Shown here in pieces: positions 1 to 5,418 of a stretch of DNA of 6,051 bases. How positions within the stretch are numbered: the first letter of the stretch is position 1; the number at the start of each line of letters is the position of its first letter. A program made the position numbers and the translations under genes. Origin of the DNA: CAYPKW01 sp964411425 (lineage in GTDB: Bacteria > Pseudomonadota > Alphaproteobacteria > Dongiales > Dongiaceae); assembly GCA_964411425.1 (NCBI GenBank), contig CAYPKW010000118.1, forward strand, positions 1 through 6,051, written 5' to 3'. The notes below the pieces were generated by a model, which was not told the origin of the DNA, ran no database searches, and was given only the letters and a program-made list of their open reading frames with translations.

Positions 1-43
1 TACGGCGCGAACGGCCGGCCGGCCAGCGACATTCGGAGAATAT

Positions 44-120
<77 letters not shown>

Positions 121-141
121 GGCGGCGCGATCCTGGGTGCA

Positions 142-171
142 AGGATAGCCCATCGCCGCGGCGCCGGTCAA
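142..171 (-). promoter_or_regulatory. Sigma70-type promoter of tRNA-Arg
   Basis: On the minus strand, TTGACC (171-166, five of six matches to TTGACA) is separated by 18 bp from TATCCT (147-142, four of six to TATAAT). Transcription would start near 135, leaving a leader of about 14 nt before the mature tRNA. This is typical spacing for a tRNA gene. The bases after the -10 are GC-rich (TGCACCC), as in promoters under stringent control. The -35 begins 16 bp after the hydrolase stop codon. Called from pattern only. Confidence 0.6.
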
Positions 172-183
172 AGCCCGCGGGGC
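170..183 (-). terminator. Possible weak terminator of the ABC/hydrolase operon
   Basis: Just past the hydrolase stop, the minus strand reads GCCC-CGC-GGGC followed by TTT. This is a 4-bp all-GC stem with a 3-nt loop. The stem is short, the T tract is only three bases, and the element overlaps the tRNA -35 region. Read-through into the tRNA is therefore quite possible. It is the only terminator-like element visible between the two genes. Confidence 0.22.
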
Positions 184-186
184 GTT

Positions 187-1215
187 TCACCGCCGCCCGG
201 GGAGTGCCGCGCTGGTGCTGACGGCGAGGCCCTCGTCGTCGCGCGCCAGCGCCTCGGCCGCCAGCGCGTCGCCGCCCGAGGGCAGCGCGCGTAGGGCGTC
301 CGCGATCCAGGCGAGGATATCCTCGCGCACCGCCTCTGCGCCTAGGTCGCGCAGCAGCATGTGGTAGCCCTCGGGGTAGAGCGCCACCAGCGGGCGGGCG
401 GCCGGCGCCGCCGGCAGTCGGCGCAGCATGGCGCGCGCGGCCCTGGGCGGGATCACCTCCTCGCGGGCGCCATAGAGCACGAGCACGCGCCCCTTGAGCC
501 GCGGCGCCGCCTCGTACGCCTTGTCCATCAGCCCGACGAGGCCGTAGATGGCGTCGAGCCGCGTCGCCTTGACGACCAACGGGTCGCGCGCCATGCGGCG
601 CAGCACCTCGATGTTGTCGGTGGGCCGGATCTCCAGGTCCTCGCCGGTGAACCGAAACCAGGGAACCGTGTGGGCGCCGAGCCATAAGAGCGCGCTCTGC
701 ACCGGCCCCTGCATGTCGCGGCCCCACACCGCCGGCGCCACCAGGATGTAGCCGTCCGCAGGGGGCGGCTCAGGCGCAGTCGCCGCCGCCATGGCGATGG
801 CGCCCCCCATGCTTTCGCCCAGGATGTAAAAGGGCGTGCCGGGGTGGCGCCCGGCGACGAGCGCGGCGGCGGCGGCGAGGTCCCGCAGCAGGCGCTCGTC
901 GCCTGGCCACAGCCCGCGATGAGGCGTGTCGCCGAAGCCGCGTTGGTCGTAGGCATAGGTCGCGATTCCTTTGGCCGCCCAGGCCATGGCCGGCTCCTCG
1001 AACGCGATCGAGTAGTCGTTGAAACCGTGCAGCGCCAGCACCACCGCCCTTGCCTCGCCCGCCGGCAGCCAGCGCCTGAGCGGCAGCGCCACGCCGTCCG
1101 CCATGACGAGCCGGTCCTCGGCCAGCGTCGGCTGGGCGATCTCGGGTCCCAGCGGCTGCAGGCGGGGCGCGCAGGCGCCGAGCAGCAGCGCCAGCAGGAG
1201 CCAACGCGCGATCAT
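187..1215 (-). CDS. Lipoprotein alpha/beta hydrolase (monoacylglycerol lipase/lysophospholipase-like)
   Basis: This 342-residue protein is predicted to be membrane-anchored and to hydrolyse ester bonds of lipids or lysophospholipids; the substrate is not known. Residues 1-15 form a lipoprotein signal ending in the lipobox L-G-A-C with Cys15. The fold is a Hydrolase_4 (serine aminopeptidase S33) alpha/beta hydrolase. Visible motifs are the oxyanion motif H63-G64, the nucleophile elbow G133-E-S135-M-G, and the catalytic His285 in GYHMLLRD. The usual acidic triad residue should fall in YGAREEVIPP, but Glu252 occupies the position that is normally Asp. The start codon overlaps the stop of the upstream ABC ATPase gene (ATGA), so the two are probably translationally coupled, and a G-rich stretch precedes the ATG. 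The family assignment is firm. Catalytic activity is likely but untested because of the Glu substitution. Confidence 0.9.
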   Translation of the reverse strand: MIARWLLLALLLGACAPRLQPLGPEIAQPTLAEDRLVMADGVALPLRRWLPAGEARAVVLALHGFNDYSIAFEEPAMAWAAKGIATYAYDQRGFGDTPHRGLWPGDERLLRDLAAAAALVAGRHPGTPFYILGESMGGAIAMAAATAPEPPPADGYILVAPAVWGRDMQGPVQSALLWLGAHTVPWFRFTGEDLEIRPTDNIEVLRRMARDPLVVKATRLDAIYGLVGLMDKAYEAAPRLKGRVLVLYGAREEVIPPRAARAMLRRLPAAPAARPLVALYPEGYHMLLRDLGAEAVREDILAWIADALRALPSGGDALAAEALARDDEGLAVSTSAALPGRR

Positions 1216-2204
1216 CGGCCGCCCGCCGGGGCCCCCCCAACCTCGCTCGCGCCGCGGCGCGTCAGCTGAAGGAAGATGTCCTCGAGATCGGCCTCGAGCG
1301 TCGTCATGTCGGCGACGTCGAGCCCGGCGCGCTGTACCGCCGCCAGGATATCGGCGATGCGCACCTGGCTCGGCCGGTAGTGCAGATGCAGCCGTCGCGG
1401 GCCCTGCAGCACGGCGCCGAAGGCGGCGAGCGGCGCCGGTACCGCCGTCAGGTCATCGGCCAGCACGAACACGATCTCCTTGCGGTCGAGGCGCCGCAGC
1501 AGCGCCGTCGTGCTGTCGCAGGCGATGACCCGGCCGTGGTCGATGATGGCGATGCGGTCGCAGAGCTGCTCGGCCTCCTCCAGGTAGTGGGTGGTCAGCA
1601 GCACCGTGCTGCCGTCGCGATTGAGGCCGCGCACGTAGTCCCACAACTGACGCCGCAGTTCGACGTCGACGCCGGCCGTGGGCTCGTCCAGCACCAGCAC
1701 CGGCGGATTGTGCACCAGCGCCTTCGCTACCATGAGGCGCCGGCGCATGCCGCCCGACAGCGAGCGGGCGTAGGCCTCCGCCTGGTCCGCTAATCCGACG
1801 GCGGCGAGGATTTCGGCGGTCCGACGCTCGCGCCTCGGCACGCCGTAGAGGCCGGCCTGCAACTCCAACAGCTCGCGCGGCGTGAAGAACGGGTCGATGT
1901 TGAGCTCCTGCGGCACCACGCCGATGGCGGCGGCGCAGGCGCGCGGCTCGCGGTCGAGGTCGCGGCCCCAGATGGCGACCTCGCCCGAGGTCTTGTTGAC
2001 CAATTGCGCCAGGATGTTGATGAGCGTGGACTTGCCGGCGCCATTGGGGCCCAACATGCCGAACAGGCTGCCGCGCGGTATGTCGAGGTCGACGTCGACG
2101 AGCGCCCGCTTGCCCTCGCCGCGCTTCGCGCGGTAGGTCTTGTTGAGGCCGCGCACCGAGACCGCGAGGGCCGGGGCGCGATCGGCGTCGGGGGCGGAGG
2201 ACAT
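1212..2204 (-). CDS. ABC transporter ATP-binding protein (YadG-like, ABC-2 exporter type)
   Basis: This 330-residue nucleotide-binding subunit would power export of an unknown substrate through a partner ABC-2 permease. All the ATPase motifs are intact, numbered from the chosen start: Walker A GPNGAGKST at 52-60, Q-loop Gln99, signature LSGGM at 149-153, Walker B VLVLDEP with Asp173/Glu174, D-loop AGVD at 177-180, and H-loop His206. A C-terminal extension of about 90 residues (ending near DLEDIFLQLT) is typical of the YadG/DrrA group. I chose ATG 2204 over the in-frame GTG at 2234. The extra ten residues look unconserved, and the likely promoter would start transcription near 2231, inside that GTG. 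No clear Shine-Dalgarno precedes either start. No permease gene lies in the window. The gene is coupled by ATGA to the lipoprotein hydrolase, which is an uncommon partner. Confidence 0.92.
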   Translation of the reverse strand: MSSAPDADRAPALAVSVRGLNKTYRAKRGEGKRALVDVDLDIPRGSLFGMLGPNGAGKSTLINILAQLVNKTSGEVAIWGRDLDREPRACAAAIGVVPQELNIDPFFTPRELLELQAGLYGVPRRERRTAEILAAVGLADQAEAYARSLSGGMRRRLMVAKALVHNPPVLVLDEPTAGVDVELRRQLWDYVRGLNRDGSTVLLTTHYLEEAEQLCDRIAIIDHGRVIACDSTTALLRRLDRKEIVFVLADDLTAVPAPLAAFGAVLQGPRRLHLHYRPSQVRIADILAAVQRAGLDVADMTTLEADLEDIFLQLTRRGASEVGGAPAGGR

Positions 2205-2217
2205 ACCGGTGCGGCGG

Positions 2218-2245
2218 TTGATTAACGCGCCCACTTGGGTATCAT
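2218..2245 (+). promoter_or_regulatory. Predicted promoter of the CHCC zinc-finger gene
   Basis: The plus strand carries TTGATT (2218-2223, four of six), a 16-bp spacer, then TATCAT (2240-2245, five of six). The predicted start near 2252 gives a leader of about 40 nt before ATG 2292. The element interlocks with the opposing ABC-operon promoter, so the two could not easily be occupied at once. Pattern only. Confidence 0.45.
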
Positions 2246-2265
2246 CGCCCCGCGCCCACGGTCAA
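2238..2265 (-). promoter_or_regulatory. Predicted promoter of the ABC/hydrolase operon
   Basis: The minus strand carries TTGACC (2265-2260), 16 bp, then GATACC (2243-2238). The -35 is strong (five of six) and the -10 weak (three of six). The predicted start near 2231 lies about 27 nt before ATG 2204. Its -10 overlaps the -10 predicted for the divergent zinc-finger gene. Pattern only. Confidence 0.4.
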
Positions 2266-2291
2266 TCGGCGCCATCGAAGCATCTCCAGCC

Positions 2292-2474
2292 ATGACAATC
2301 GAACCCAGCGAGACGATCGAGGTCGAGAGCGAGGTGGTCGGCTGCGACGGCGGCGGGGCGCTCGGCCATCCGCTCGTCTATCTCAACATGGGCCGCGCGC
2401 GCATGGTCGATTGCCCCTACTGCGGGCGAAGATTCGTGCTGAAGGGCGGGCGCGCCGCCGCGACGCACGGCTAG
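2292..2474 (+). CDS. CHCC zinc-finger domain protein (zf-CHCC, NDUFS6-like)
   Basis: This 60-residue protein is made almost entirely of one zf-CHCC domain (PF10276 type). The zinc ligands are visible as Cys18 (GCDGGG), His26 (GHP), and Cys41 and Cys44 (CPYC). The segment VYLNMG and the ending CGRRFVL are hallmark residues. The family is related to the mitochondrial and alphaproteobacterial complex I accessory subunit NDUFS6, and stand-alone copies are common in alphaproteobacteria. A role in respiratory complex assembly is possible but not shown here. I use ATG 2292 because an upstream TTG at 2235 would add 19 unconserved residues and lie inside the promoter. The Shine-Dalgarno is weak. The gene is divergent from the ABC operon. 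Its TAG stop lies in a CTAG tetranucleotide shared with the stop of the convergent phosphatase gene. Confidence 0.93.
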   Translation: MTIEPSETIEVESEVVGCDGGGALGHPLVYLNMGRARMVDCPYCGRRFVLKGGRAAATHG

Positions 2475-3202
2475 CCGGTGTGCAGGAATTTGCGCTTGGC
2501 GCCCTCCAGCACCAGGCAGGTGAGCCGGCCGCTGTAGAACGCGCCGGTGTCGATGCCGATGCGGTTCTTGCGCACCTCGGGGCGGGCGACGATGCTGTGG
2601 CCGTGCACGACCACCTTGCCGTGGTCCCGGCGCGAGTCGAGAAACGGATCGCGGATCCACAGCATGTCCGCGAGGTTCTGGCGGTCGAGCGGCACGCCGG
2701 GCCTGACGCCGGCGTGCACGAAGAAATAGTCTCCTTCCCGGTGGCTCGGCGCGAGGTCCTCGAGGAACGCCCGGTGGGCCTGCGGCAGGCGCCGGGCGAA
2801 GTCGCGCTGCAAGTCGATCAGCGGGGCCTCCTCTGCGCCGCCGAGGCGCTGCGCGTCGACGCCGTAGCTCTGCATCGTCGCTGCGCCGCCGTTGTGGCAC
2901 CACATTTCGGCGAGACTCGGGTCGTCGAGGAATCCCAGCATCATGTCCTCGTGGTTGCCGCGCAGATGTACCGCCTCGAAGCCGGGCAGGGGTTGCGCCA
3001 GCAGCAGGTCGATTACGTCGCGCGAGCGGGGGCCCCGGTCGACGTAGTCGCCGAGGTAGACGACGACCGTGCGCGCCCGGCGCCGCTTCGCGTCCGCGAG
3101 CATGAGCCGGTGCAGCTCTTCCAGAAGGTCGGCGCGGCCGTGGATGTCGCCGACCGCGTAGACGCGGGCGCCGGCGGGCACGCCGGGCTGGCGCCGGGAC
3201 AT
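2471..3202 (-). CDS. PPP-family serine/threonine protein phosphatase (metallophosphoesterase)
   Basis: This 243-residue cytoplasmic phosphatase with a dinuclear metal centre resembles the bacterial PrpA/PrpB and lambda-phosphatase group. All the signature blocks are present: GDIHG at 18-22, GDYVDRG at 51-57, RGNHE at 81-85 (with the His84 general acid), His163 in FVHAG, and His202 in HGH. The C-terminal DTGAFYSG is also typical. It is therefore predicted to be active on phosphoproteins, although related enzymes cleave diadenosine tetraphosphate. The start ATG overlaps the stop of the upstream sensor gene by one base (TGATG). There is no clear Shine-Dalgarno, so translation probably depends on re-initiation and the two proteins are likely made together. 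A longer open frame continues upstream to 4252, but it is antisense-free shadow coding inside the sensor gene and lacks homology features. The gene ends at the shared CTAG. Confidence 0.93.
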   Translation of the reverse strand: MSRRQPGVPAGARVYAVGDIHGRADLLEELHRLMLADAKRRRARTVVVYLGDYVDRGPRSRDVIDLLLAQPLPGFEAVHLRGNHEDMMLGFLDDPSLAEMWCHNGGAATMQSYGVDAQRLGGAEEAPLIDLQRDFARRLPQAHRAFLEDLAPSHREGDYFFVHAGVRPGVPLDRQNLADMLWIRDPFLDSRRDHGKVVVHGHSIVARPEVRKNRIGIDTGAFYSGRLTCLVLEGAKRKFLHTG

Positions 3203-5352
3203 CAGGTGGCCGGCGGGCGGCGCTGCGCCTCCGCCCAGCGCTCCCGCCCGCCCCGATTGTCGAGGTAGTTCACCAGCGCCACTACCGCCCGCCTGTCGTA
3301 GGCGCGGTTGGCCTCGGCCAGCAGGTTCGCCACCGCGCCGTCGACGTCGAGCGCGTCGCGATGGGCGCGCGGGCTTGTCATGCCGACGAAGGCGTTGGCG
3401 ACCGCGACGACACGCGCGGTGACGAGGATCCCCTCGCCGGCTAGCCCGGCCGGGATGCCGGTGCCGTCCCAATGCGCCTGCGCCTGTCGGAGCGTGTCCA
3501 CCACCGGGCCGTCGAACTCGATGCCGTCGAGCAGCTCGGCGCTGGCCAGAATGCCTTCCCGCACCCGCTGGCGCTCGGTCTGGCTGAGGCCGGCCGCGCG
3601 GGTCAGCAGCTCCGAGGGCACCAGGATCTTGCCCAGGTTGAGCAGCCGCCCGGCCGTTTCCGCCGCGTCGGTCTCGGTCGGGCCCAAGCCCATCTCGGCG
3701 GCGATTGCCCGCGCGATCATGGCGACGCTCGCCGAATGGCCGGCGGCATGGGGATCGCGGCGGTCGACCACGCTCACCAGCGTCTCGACCAGCCGGTCGA
3801 GGGTGCGCGCGCGCCGCTCGCGTTCGGTGACCGCCTCGGTGATGTCGCTCTCCACCACCAGCACGCCGGGGATGCCGCTCGCCGCCCCCACCGGAATGTG
3901 GTCGGACTGCACGACGCGCACCTTGCCGGCAGCCTCGAGCCGCGCCGACCGCGTCACCTGGCGGTCCTGCTCCAGCGCCTGCCGGTTGAGCGCGAGCACG
4001 CGCTCGGCCGCCTCCGGCCCCACGACGTTGGCGATCGGCTTGCCGATCATGTCCTCCGCCGGAATGCCGGCGGCGCGGGCAGCCTGGATGTTGGCGAAGC
4101 GGTAGCGCCCGTCGGAGTCGAGGATGTAGATGGCGGTGGGCTGGCTGTCCGTGACCAGGCCCAGGAGGTTGCGCTGGCCCTCGAAGCGCCGGGCGAGTTG
4201 TTGAAAGCGCGCCGCCGCCTCGGCCGCCCGGCGCGAGTTGGCGTGGCGCCACAGCGCCGCGATGAGCGCGCCCGCCAGCGTCGCCGCCAGCAGGAATATG
4301 ACGAGTAGGCGCTGCAGCCGCGCCTCGCTGTCGGCCAGCGCCTCGTCGCGGTCGATCTCGTACATCAGCACCCAGGGCACTGCAGCGAAGCCGCGCGCCG
4401 CGACCAGCACGGCCCGGCCGCCGCGCTCGGTGGCGGCTGCGAACCCGCCGGGGTTGGCAAGCGCGAACGCGGCGTCGAGCCCGGGGGTATCGGCCGCCAT
4501 CGTGAAGGTGAGCGGCGCCGTGCCGTCCTTGAGCGGCGACAGGTACTCGACCGCGGCGCCGTTGCGGCGCACCAGCACGGCCTCGGCGCTCGCGCTCGTC
4601 TCGCCTGGCTGGCGCAACAGCGGGTAAAGCTCCTCCGCCGTCTCCTTGACGCCGAGCACCAGGCCGATGTCGGAGGCGGCCTCCGGGTCGGACTGCACGG
4701 CGAACACCGGCGCCACGAAGGCCATGGCGGCCCGGCCGGCCTGGTTGAGGAACATGTCCATGATGGCGCGCCGGCCCGGCGGCGCCTCGGCGAGGAACTG
4801 GGCGAGCGCGCCCTCGATCGGCGGCAGCCCCGGTGTCGCCACCACGACGCGCCCGGCGCGGTCGACCAGCGCCAGGCCCGCCACGCCGATGCGCTCGACG
4901 TTGGCCGCGACCTCGGGTCCCTCGGGCGGCGCCGCGAAGCCGGCGCGCGCGGCCGTCACGATCAAGAGGTTGCGCAGGAACTCGCCCTGGGTTTCGGCCA
5001 GAAACTGCCGTTCGGTCTCGTCCGCCGCCGCGACGAGCTGCGACATGTAGAGCTGCAGCGAGGCGTTGTCGGCGAGCGCCGTCAGCTCGTCCTCCTGGCG
5101 CCGGAGCCAGTCGTTCACCGCGGCGAAGCGGCTGTCGGCGACGATGCTGAGGCGCACCTGCCAGGCGCGCAACTCGCGCTCGCGTTCCTCGGCCGCGAAG
5201 TTGAGCGCCAGGAACACGCCGATGCTGGCGACCAGCAGCAGGACGAGCGCCCCCACCGCGAACCGCCGATCGGCGCGCTTGGCCGCTTCCTCGATGGGCT
5301 CTAGCTGCGACAAGCGCTCCCTCGCTGGCGCGTTCAGCCTGGCATTTACCAT
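3202..5352 (-). CDS. Membrane sensor: dCache-like, PAS and degenerate HD-GYP domains
   Basis: This is a 716-residue inner-membrane signalling protein. Residues 31-52 and 347-368 are transmembrane helices. Between them lies a periplasmic region of about 295 residues with two Cache-like halves (GLALVDRAGRVVVATPG near 159-175; VPWVLMYEIDRDEAL near 325-339). A cytoplasmic helix leads to a PAS domain (about 395-505) and then an HD-GYP-type domain (about 515-700). In that domain only the first conserved His539 (GHS) and Lys575 clearly remain. The HD pair is Leu571-Asn572, the next His is Gly600, the HHE motif is Ala-Gln-Ala (624-626), GYP is G-I-P (632-634), and the VAD aspartate is Asn653. Hydrolysis of c-di-GMP is therefore unlikely, and a receptor or scaffold role is more plausible. 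A weak Shine-Dalgarno (AAAGG, 8 nt before ATG) supports the start. It is coupled to the phosphatase and divergent from the LapG-like protease. Confidence 0.9.
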   Translation of the reverse strand: MVNARLNAPARERLSQLEPIEEAAKRADRRFAVGALVLLLVASIGVFLALNFAAEERERELRAWQVRLSIVADSRFAAVNDWLRRQEDELTALADNASLQLYMSQLVAAADETERQFLAETQGEFLRNLLIVTAARAGFAAPPEGPEVAANVERIGVAGLALVDRAGRVVVATPGLPPIEGALAQFLAEAPPGRRAIMDMFLNQAGRAAMAFVAPVFAVQSDPEAASDIGLVLGVKETAEELYPLLRQPGETSASAEAVLVRRNGAAVEYLSPLKDGTAPLTFTMAADTPGLDAAFALANPGGFAAATERGGRAVLVAARGFAAVPWVLMYEIDRDEALADSEARLQRLLVIFLLAATLAGALIAALWRHANSRRAAEAAARFQQLARRFEGQRNLLGLVTDSQPTAIYILDSDGRYRFANIQAARAAGIPAEDMIGKPIANVVGPEAAERVLALNRQALEQDRQVTRSARLEAAGKVRVVQSDHIPVGAASGIPGVLVVESDITEAVTERERRARTLDRLVETLVSVVDRRDPHAAGHSASVAMIARAIAAEMGLGPTETDAAETAGRLLNLGKILVPSELLTRAAGLSQTERQRVREGILASAELLDGIEFDGPVVDTLRQAQAHWDGTGIPAGLAGEGILVTARVVAVANAFVGMTSPRAHRDALDVDGAVANLLAEANRAYDRRAVVALVNYLDNRGGRERWAEAQRRPPAT

Positions 5353-5367
5353 TTAACGGACCTTTAA
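5353..5367 (+). promoter_or_regulatory. CtrA-type binding site, TTAA-N7-TTAA
   Basis: TTAA at 5353-5356 and TTAA at 5364-5367 are separated by exactly 7 bp, and a C follows (5368). This matches the consensus TTAA-N7-TTAAC of the alphaproteobacterial cell-cycle regulator CtrA. It also forms two direct repeats TTTAACGG (5352-5359 and 5363-5370) one helical turn apart. The site ends 51 bp before the LapG-like ATG, a position suited to activation of that gene. It abuts the sensor start codon and covers its Shine-Dalgarno, a position suited to repression of the sensor. Whether this organism uses CtrA is inferred. Confidence 0.5.
5361..5365 (-). promoter_or_regulatory. Ribosome binding site of the membrane sensor gene
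   Basis: AAAGG on the minus strand lies 8 nt before the ATG at 5352. It is a partial Shine-Dalgarno and supports that start. It falls within the CtrA-like box. Confidence 0.5.
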
Positions 5368-5376
5368 CGGGGGCGC

Positions 5377-5405
5377 CATAGATTGCGCTGGTAGCACTCC
5401 AGCAA
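5377..5405 (-). promoter_or_regulatory. Tentative promoter of the sensor-phosphatase operon
   Basis: The minus strand has TTGCTG (5405-5400), a 17-bp spacer and TCTATG (5382-5377). Both boxes are modest matches. Transcription would start near 5370, which puts the CtrA-like site across the very start of the transcript. Low-confidence pattern call. A 5-bp inverted repeat, GCTGG-N7-CCAGC (5387-5403), overlaps it and may be an operator or chance. Confidence 0.25.
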
Positions 5406-5418
5406 CTTCTAACCGGCC

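Noticed and set aside
13..24. GGCCGGCCGGCC repeat downstream of the tRNA as a terminator or attachment site
   Set aside because: It is self-complementary but has no T tract and no matching tRNA-end duplicate in the window. It is probably just GC-rich sequence.
2205..2234. GTG at 2234 as start of the ABC ATPase
   Set aside because: It adds ten unconserved residues and lies at or before the predicted transcription start. ATG 2204 is the better choice, though neither has a good Shine-Dalgarno.
3203..4252. Upstream extension of the phosphatase reading frame to 4252 (593-residue frame)
   Set aside because: The extra region overlaps the PAS/HD-GYP coding sequence in another frame and is Arg/Gly/Pro-rich shadow sequence. 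The conserved phosphatase begins right after ATG 3202.
3308..4308. Long plus-strand open frames opposite the sensor gene (3308-4105 and 3472-4308)
   Set aside because: They have biased, low-complexity composition and no recognisable domain, and lie antisense to a gene with clear domains. Such frames are expected in GC-rich DNA.
3202..5352. Calling the sensor an active c-di-GMP phosphodiesterase or a true LapD
   Set aside because: The HD, HHE and VAD metal ligands are substituted, and there is no GGDEF or EAL domain, so neither label is supported.
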